The notes under the pieces: generated by a model | What the model was told of the DNA's origin: nothing | Seen by the model: the letters and a program-made list of their open reading frames with translations, nothing else | Database searches by the model: none | In this document: positions 9,577 to 14,159 of the stretch, in pieces | Numbering within the stretch: the stretch's first letter is position 1 | How the letters are laid out: each line of letters opens with the position of its first letter | Position numbers and translations under genes: made by a program | DNA from: Jimgerdemannia flammicorona | Lineage: Eukaryota; Mucoromycota; Endogonomycetes; Endogonales; Endogonaceae | Assembly: GCA_003990745.1 (NCBI GenBank) | Contig: RBNI01004383.1 | Coordinates: 1 to 14,159 of the forward strand | Reading direction: 5' to 3' | Length of the DNA: 14,159 nucleotides

Positions 9577-9594
9577 AAAGAGATATTATATATA
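9577..9594 (+). repeat. Target-site duplication of insert 1, right copy
   Basis: Right-hand partner of 6293-6310, lying at the end of the 20-nt A-tract (9560-9579). The first three As are shared with the tail, so the unambiguous duplication is 15 bp. Confidence 0.92.
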
Positions 9595-9657
9595 AAGAAG
9601 TATTTATAAGTTGTTCTTGTCTGTATTTTTGTCTGAGTTTCTGAGGTCTAGAAGAGT

Positions 9658-9670
9658 GGGTATTTATACT
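9658..9670 (-). promoter_or_regulatory. TATA-like box in LTR copy A
   Basis: On the minus strand this reads AGTATAAATACCC, unchanged from copy B although the surrounding sequence has decayed. It lies about 350 bp (insert 1 excluded) before the AATAAA at 6250-6255, in the order expected for U3 and R. Confidence 0.45.
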
Positions 9671-10668
9671 AATGAGGGGCTATCTGGACTATACTAAATA
9701 TAGATATAGCACTTAGTGTCTTGCTGAGTCAGAATATAGTTATATAGTATAAGTATAAACTAACATATCAAGAGATTATTTGGCTACTGAGTTAGTATAT
9801 AGTTATATTATATAAGACTAATCTAACTATACTAATGACTGCTAAGCTATTTATAGATTTAGACACTATCTGAATATTCTTCAATGAGGTCACTATCAAT
9901 AATATCATCTCTAATAAAGTAGTTATCTAGAAAGAGTAGTTCTTGGATAATGTCTTCTTATTTATTTATATAGTAATATGTTGGAACCATATCACTATCC
10001 TATAGAATAGTATCATCTGTCTCATATACTGAGTAGAGTATTAGTTTGCAAAGTAGGGATATATCATCTTTACTTTTATTAGATTCACTATCTATATATT
10101 TTCTATAAATAATAGTACTATGAGTTATAGAGTTATAGTAAGCTAGTGGCTGTAGTTCATTTCATTCATACTTAGAGAGTGGAGTTGTCAGTTTAATCTC
10201 AAGAGTTATCTGGAGATATAGGTGGTCTCTTCATTATAATTAAGGTAATCAGGTGTAAATGCAGATTGGTACTCATGCCAGTAATCATTATCCCATAGGT
10301 AGTTATGTATGAACTACTATAAGTTTATCAGTAAGATTGGCAGAGTGATCAGAGTTGATAGGAATTCTTAGCTAAAGATTATATTGACATCAGAGGAGTC
10401 ATTGTCTTCTACTTCATTATTGTCAAACTAGATTATATTATAGATATCCTTCATAGTATATCTGACTTAAAGTATTTATAGAATATAATTATTGAGAGGT
10501 GAGAAGGATCTATCTGTAGTTTGAACATATTTAATATACTTATAATTGAGTTTTTATACTATATTATCAATTTAGCCATAGAATAGAGTAGCAATCATTT
10601 CAGTAGTAATAACTCAGAGATAGAGAATAAAGATACTGTACTCATAAAAGAGTTCTCAGTATTTGCAA

Positions 10669-10680
10669 GTAATGAGTTTC

Positions 10681-10684
<4 letters not shown>
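10669..10684 (+). repeat. Target-site duplication of insert 2, left copy
   Basis: GTAATGAGTTTCTGAT is repeated exactly at 11905-11920. Removing one copy and the insert rejoins LTR copy A in register with copy B (about 8271-8290). Confidence 0.95.
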
Positions 10685-10719
<35 letters not shown>

Positions 10720-10740
10720 GGACTCATAGTCTCACGGATT

Positions 10741-10746
10741 TTTATT
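10741..10746 (-). terminator. Polyadenylation signal of insert 2
   Basis: AATAAA on the minus strand, 24 bp before the A-tract. Together with the tail it indicates a polymerase II transcript as the mobile intermediate. Confidence 0.75.
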
Positions 10747-11139
10747 GGAAGAGAACCTAGACTATATAGGCCAAAACCCTCCCCCACTACCCACCAAACA
10801 ATATCCCCCCATTAACCTAGACTACTAAATTGTCCAGCAGTCCCACTGCTCCAGCTATGCCTGTCGAATACTGGCTACATCGACCCCCACAACATAGACT
10901 AGACTTGTCTGCTCACCAGGGCTGGATCATTTATATGTGAGAGCACACCTATGCGTCAGATCTAGCAGTGCCAGGACTGAATAAAGAATAGCTCCCCGAA
11001 CCCCAAAGGAAAGCCCAAGGCAAAGAAAAAACCCTCCAACCAACCAACAGAGAGCAAAGTGGATTCAAAGCAGGTGAGTAAAGGACTTACACACAGCACC
11101 TTCCTCAAAGGACTTACATATGGGCTAGGGCCTAAAAAG

Positions 11140-11300
11140 ACCCCACTCCCACTCTCTGAGCCTGCGGGCCTCAATCATATTGCCATGTCAGCTCCTGGTT
11201 CCAGTCGGGTACTACTAAATGAGGAAGGTCCCACTCCCCAAGCCTGCAGGCCTCGATCGCATTGCCGTGTCAGCTCCTGGTTCCAGTTGGATACAGCCAG
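11140..11300 (-). repeat. 82-bp tandem duplication within insert 2
   Basis: Two units with an offset of 82 bp are seen; for example CAGCTCCTGGTTCCAGT begins at 11189 and at 11271, with matching flanks on both sides (GCCTGC.GGCCTC.ATC before). Insert 1 has a single unit (about 9070-9130). Insert 2 therefore gained a unit or insert 1 lost one. A shorter repeat, AAAGGACTTACA, occurs nearby at about 11081 and 11107. Confidence 0.75.
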
Positions 11301-11904
11301 GATGCTGGCCCCTGCACCACCCCACCCCCCACCAGCCAATCAAAAGGCCCCACCGAAATATTGTCCGCCTCAGCCCCGATGACTGCCCCCAGCCTGGCAC
11401 TCCACTGGTTCACTGTAATCACCCTTCCTCCTATCTGTGACAGCCATCTCCCCTCCCAACCTGATATCACCTAAAAAGCAGTCACCTACGCCAGAACCGC
11501 ACTCACCGGGAAGCTCGCCAAAGCCAGAGGGCCCGACCACAGGCACTGAGGACCTGCAGGTAACCTACACTGAGCACTTGATGCCCAAGATCGGCTGACT
11601 CCCTACGTAGCCCGAGACACACCAAGACAGTACCTTGTTGGTGACAGCAAAAGGAAGAAGGTGCTGCACCAAAACGGATGCACTCCAGACATAGCCGAAG
11701 GCACCAGAAACCGCAAAAAAGTGGAGAAGACACCGATCCGACACTGATAAAGGGGCAACTCATCACTACTGCCCTCCTCCCACCATGCCCATGCAGGCAC
11801 AGCAAACCAACCCGAGGTAGAGGGGGTAATAATAGGGGAAAGGGGACTCAGAAGGTTGCCTACCAAACCTCGTGACCAGTAAGGTAGCAGAGAAAGGAGC
11901 TGTG

Positions 11905-11920
11905 GTAATGAGTTTCTGAT
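11905..11920 (+). repeat. Target-site duplication of insert 2, right copy
   Basis: Exact 16-bp partner of 10669-10684, directly beyond the 5' end of insert 2. Confidence 0.95.
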
Positions 11921-12443
11921 GTTAAGACATCTGAGTAATATTTATATCATAGTGGTGTTCAACCATATCTTCTAGAAGGCAGCTGATCTGATAGTAGCTT
12001 GAGATTTGTTCAATTTAGTGAGCTTTACTAAGTATATTCAGAATATTCCATCAGGCTTCCACAAAGTAGAGAGGTGCCAGGTTATTGATATTCATGAGGA
12101 GTAGGAGAGATATAGCTTGATTGACAATAGTATTCCAAATGTCAGCACAGATGTAGTTGTAGATCTTAGTGATCATATTTGTATATATATTTAAGAGTTA
12201 TAGTTGTTTGTTTAGTTTGTTATAGTTCTCTATTTTGATGTACTTATATTTTTAGTATATATATTTTCAGTCCTAATTGATAAGATTATATTTGTATAAT
12301 TCTTATATTCTGTAACTTTAAGTTGACTCAGCTTTGTACTCTGTGACTTCAGTTTGACTCAACTTTGTAATCTTGCATGTGATTTCTAGATTTATTCTGA
12401 GGGTGATATGCAATTTTGGTGGCTTGGAGGTTGTATGCTTACA

Positions 12444-12457
12444 ACTCTTCTCTTCTT
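12444..12457 (-). other. Polypurine tract adjoining LTR copy A
   Basis: On the minus strand AAGAAGAGAAGAGT stands directly before TGTAAG, the first bases of the LTR. A purine run at this place primes plus-strand synthesis in LTR retrotransposons and marks copy A as a 3' LTR read leftwards. Confidence 0.6.
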
Positions 12458-12730
12458 AGTTTTTGATGTCCTTATCAAGGTCTTCATTTTTAATCTAGTG
12501 TTGTTATATCATTTGGATGATCAAAAGTTTAGTAATATCTTTTTTTCTCAGAAAGTGACTTGTTTATAGTATAGTTATCTAATATATTGGATTCATATAT
12601 TAAAGGATCATGTGTTTGATGCTATATGCTGGAAGTAATTCTAATATCATTTATTACTGGAGAATTTCCTTTAAGAAATCTTCTTAAATGTCTATGCCTT
12701 ATTTCCCACCAGTGATACAGAAAAAATAGG
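12458..12730 (-). mobile_element. Remnant of the LTR element's internal region
   Basis: AT-rich, CpG-free sequence between the polypurine tract and the head-like sequence at 12731. In minus orientation it would be the last part of the internal region upstream of the 3' LTR. One frame from about 12720 reads for some 80 codons with a few stops, but shows no motif I can assign to integrase or a chromodomain. The rest of the element is absent from the window. Confidence 0.4.
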
Positions 12731-12800
12731 CTGCATCTTTCTCCAGTACCATTCAGATTATACAACCTTTGGAAGGCACTTACAACATTGTTTTTGGAGA
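12731..12800 (+). repeat. LINE-type 5' head sequence upstream of the host gene
   Basis: Bases 12734-12799 match the LINE leader (minus strand 5723-5658). They also match the start of insert 1 (6313-6360): GCTGC.TCTTTCTC, TACC, TTATA and TTTGG.AGGCA occur in the same order. It may be a 5' fragment of a LINE or related element, or a leader shared for another reason. It has no CpG and ends about 55 bp before the gene's ATG, so it probably lies in that gene's promoter or 5' UTR. Confidence 0.5.
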
Positions 12801-12853
12801 AAAGAGACTAACAACATAGTGACCGACAGGCAATCTGAGGTGCGTCAAACTTC

Positions 12854-14068
12854 ATGTTCTTCCTCGACGCTCTATATCTATCCACGCTTCCCCGCGAATC
12901 TGGCGCTACCAGAATTGCCCGACGCTTCCTTGCAGGGCTGCTCTCAATCACCATGCTCTCCTTTGTGGCCTATCTCATATACAAGATCTTTTTTATGCCA
13001 TTGACCACTAGTTCTGTTGCAAGCTCGTACCCCATATACCCTGAATATGAATGGAATAGGAATTCAACCCAGTATTTCGGACCGAAGTTGAAAGCACCTG
13101 ATACATGGTGCCTTTACTTCTACGAGGGTGGCGAACCGGGAAAATCGATAAAATACATACCTCTTCCTGAGATGACAATTTACCGTGTCAAGATGGATGG
13201 ATCGCTCGAAAACCAAACTTACCACAATACAAGTGGTAATTCGACTTTTTACAGGAGATGGTCAAATGACGCCGACGCCATACTAGGACCACTTGCCATA
13301 ACCTTCAACTCAACATTTCCCCAGGATCGTTTCGAAATTGAATTTTTCCCGACGTGGACCGGTGCTTCACTTAGTACTTACCAAAACCAAACTAAGCCAA
13401 ACTTAACGACTCATTATATTCCGCCATATATCTACGACGGCTTTGGTGAAATCTCAGCATACTCGAGGGCCTACGACCCCGGAAAAATCATCTATCTCTT
13501 CGTTTATGCACGGGCTTATACCTTCCCCTCCATCTGGTCTTACCTCGGCATCTCTTCCTCCAACACCCGGTGGCTCTATGAAGTCACAGACTCAGGCCAA
13601 GATGGTGATATACCTTCATCCCTACGAAAAATACTCCCGAACAAAAGTCTAACCACAACTTTACTCATACAGCCAGGTACAGACACGTTCTGGCTGGAGA
13701 TAAAGGCCACTCCGTCATACACCTTGCTGCTCGGACTGGGTTCGTTGGGTGGATTCTACGGCGTACTCGTGGCGGTGTATGCGTGCTGCATGGGAAACGG
13801 GAGGCTCAGTCCTTTCGGGTTTGTGCAAAGGCGAACGCAGAGAGGATTTTTGCAGATTTTGAAACAGAACTTTCCAAATCTCAAATGGAATGGGGAAAGA
13901 GATGGGAATAGTGTATACGAAGCTGACGAGAGGGCAGAATCCGTGTTGTTGCCAGAGACAGGTGAAAAACAAGTCAGTCATTACGAGGATGATGCTGTTC
14001 ATGAACTAAAAGACAGAGAGCGTTTTTTGCGAGAATACCTGATGGATACAGATTTTGTCAAGCCCTAG
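12854..14068 (+). CDS. Two-pass membrane glycoprotein, hypothetical, intronless
   Basis: An open frame of 404 codons runs from ATG 12854 to TAG 14066-14068. An in-frame TGA at 12836-12838 makes this the first possible start in an unspliced transcript. Residues 26-48 form a hydrophobic segment (signal anchor or first membrane span). Residues 50-288 form a domain with eight N-glycosylation sequons (Asn 70, 120, 125, 129, 152, 178, 183, 263), so it should face the lumen or outside. Residues 289-313 form a second span with GLGSLGGFYGVLVAVYACC. A charged tail of about 90 residues follows, starting SPFGFVQRR and ending in an acidic, helical stretch. The layout and the GGFYG...SPFGF segment recall large families of uncharacterised membrane proteins in Mucoromycota, from memory only. 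Function is unknown. It has ordinary base composition with CpGs, unlike the repeats beside it. Confidence 0.85.
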   Translation: MFFLDALYLSTLPRESGATRIARRFLAGLLSITMLSFVAYLIYKIFFMPLTTSSVASSYPIYPEYEWNRNSTQYFGPKLKAPDTWCLYFYEGGEPGKSIKYIPLPEMTIYRVKMDGSLENQTYHNTSGNSTFYRRWSNDADAILGPLAITFNSTFPQDRFEIEFFPTWTGASLSTYQNQTKPNLTTHYIPPYIYDGFGEISAYSRAYDPGKIIYLFVYARAYTFPSIWSYLGISSSNTRWLYEVTDSGQDGDIPSSLRKILPNKSLTTTLLIQPGTDTFWLEIKATPSYTLLLGLGSLGGFYGVLVAVYACCMGNGRLSPFGFVQRRTQRGFLQILKQNFPNLKWNGERDGNSVYEADERAESVLLPETGEKQVSHYEDDAVHELKDRERFLREYLMDTDFVKP

Positions 14069-14159
14069 AGCTTTTTTGTAATTGTCCATTCCTCACTTTA
14101 CATAGTGTGAAATATGTAGATAGGAGATCAGAGAATATCATCAGCAAATTAAAACGGCC
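14069..14159 (+). other. 3' flank of the host gene
   Basis: These 91 bases past the stop are AT-rich and probably hold part of the 3' UTR. There is no AATAAA; AATTAAAA at about 14146 is the nearest approach. No repeat or A-tract is seen before the window ends. Confidence 0.4.

Larger units (their letters stand above)
6311..9579 (+). mobile_element. Insert 1: poly(A) non-autonomous retroelement, split by an LTR
   Basis: The element proper is 6311-6760 plus 8830-9579, about 1.2 kb. Its two halves align in order with insert 2 read on the minus strand, for example GGCAACCTTC.GAGTCC near the start, CATCAAGTGCTCAGTGTAGG in the middle and GGGGAGGGTTTTG near the end. It finishes with AATAAA (9530-9535) and a 20-nt A-tract. 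Variable-length target duplications and a tail indicate target-primed reverse transcription, that is, LINE-driven movement. I see no convincing protein frame; the frame open in insert 2 is broken here. It carries more C-to-T and G-to-A changes than insert 2 and so looks older. Parts of the 3' half (about 8980-9060 and 9180-9440) align poorly with insert 2. Confidence 0.85.
10685..11904 (-). mobile_element. Insert 2: 1.2-kb poly(A) non-autonomous retroelement, young copy
   Basis: Read on the minus strand it starts CACAGCTCCTTTCTCTGCTA and ends with AATAAA (10746-10741) and a run of A that appears here as T at 10684-10716. A 16-bp exact duplication flanks it. It is the same family as insert 1 but keeps many CpGs and a longer tail, so it is the more recent arrival. 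Its longest frame (11805 to 11503, 100 codons) is broken in insert 1 and resembles nothing I know, so I treat the element as non-coding. The 5' head and 3' end resemble those of the LINE at 1-5737, which suggests that LINE supplies the machinery. Confidence 0.9.
5892..12443 (-). mobile_element. Long LTR 'copy A', decayed, interrupted by two insertions
   Basis: Three segments join into one LTR of about 2.03 kb: 5892-6310, 9595-10684 and 11921-12443. They align end to end with the 2.07-kb copy B. The left end reads TATAAG where copy B has TGTAAG; the right end is CTTACA, giving the TG...CA and short inverted repeat form of LTRs. A polypurine tract abuts the right end on the minus strand, so orientation is minus and this is probably the 3' LTR. 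The three segments contain no CpG at all, while copy B has many. Most differences from B are C-to-T or G-to-A in copy A. No matching 5-bp target duplication flanks it, as expected if the partner LTR is lost. Confidence 0.8.

Noticed and set aside
10684..10716. T-run as a transcription terminator
   Set aside because: It is the A-tail of insert 2 seen from the other strand, placed exactly at the target duplication.
13715..14002. 95-codon minus-strand frame
   Set aside because: It lies wholly inside the 404-codon gene on the opposite strand and has no supporting signal.

Overview
The window looks like a repeat-rich stretch of a eukaryotic, most likely fungal, genome; an early-diverging (Mucoromycota-type) fungus is my guess from the style of the one host gene, but nothing here fixes the species. 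Almost 12.8 kb is nested retrotransposon DNA. One ordinary gene, intronless and encoding a two-pass membrane protein, occupies the right end.

Layout. (1) Positions 1 to about 5737, minus strand: a nearly complete L1/Tx1-like LINE. ORF1 (5642 to 3756) is followed 34 bp later by ORF2 (3721 to 63), which shows endonuclease, reverse transcriptase and C-terminal zinc-knuckle regions. Both frames carry in-frame stops, mostly TGA. ORF1 has no frameshift; ORF2 has one, near its 3' end. (2) 5737-5891: a fragment of a long LTR, plus orientation, into which the LINE inserted. (3) 5892-12443: a second copy of the same LTR ('copy A', minus orientation), about 2.03 kb when its insertions are removed. It is completely free of CpG and strongly AT-shifted. 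A polypurine tract lies directly outside its right end (12444-12457), so it appears to be the 3' LTR of an otherwise mostly lost element. (4) Copy A is split by two poly(A)-tailed non-autonomous retroelements of one family, each with a clean target-site duplication. Insert 1 (6311-9579, plus) has an 18-bp duplication. Insert 2 (10685-11904, minus) has a 16-bp duplication. (5) Insert 1 is itself split by a third LTR copy ('copy B', 6761-8829, minus) that looks like a solo LTR with a 5-bp duplication. Copy B still shows a 365-codon reading frame broken only by five stops. (6) 12444-12853: remnant of the LTR element's interior, then a short sequence matching the 5' end of the LINE and of the inserts, then the start of the host gene. 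(7) 12854-14068, plus: the host gene.

How the parts relate. The LINE and the 1.2-kb elements share a 5' head of about 55-65 bp and similar 3' ends (AATAAA followed by GACATT or a similar stretch). The simplest reading is an autonomous LINE with a non-autonomous parasite family using its machinery. The LTR family has its own machinery, which is not present here. The order of events read from nesting is: LTR fragment C, then copy A beside or into it, heavy C-to-T decay of copy A, insert 1, copy B inside insert 1, and a separate late insert 2. The LINE insertion into C is not dated relative to the rest.
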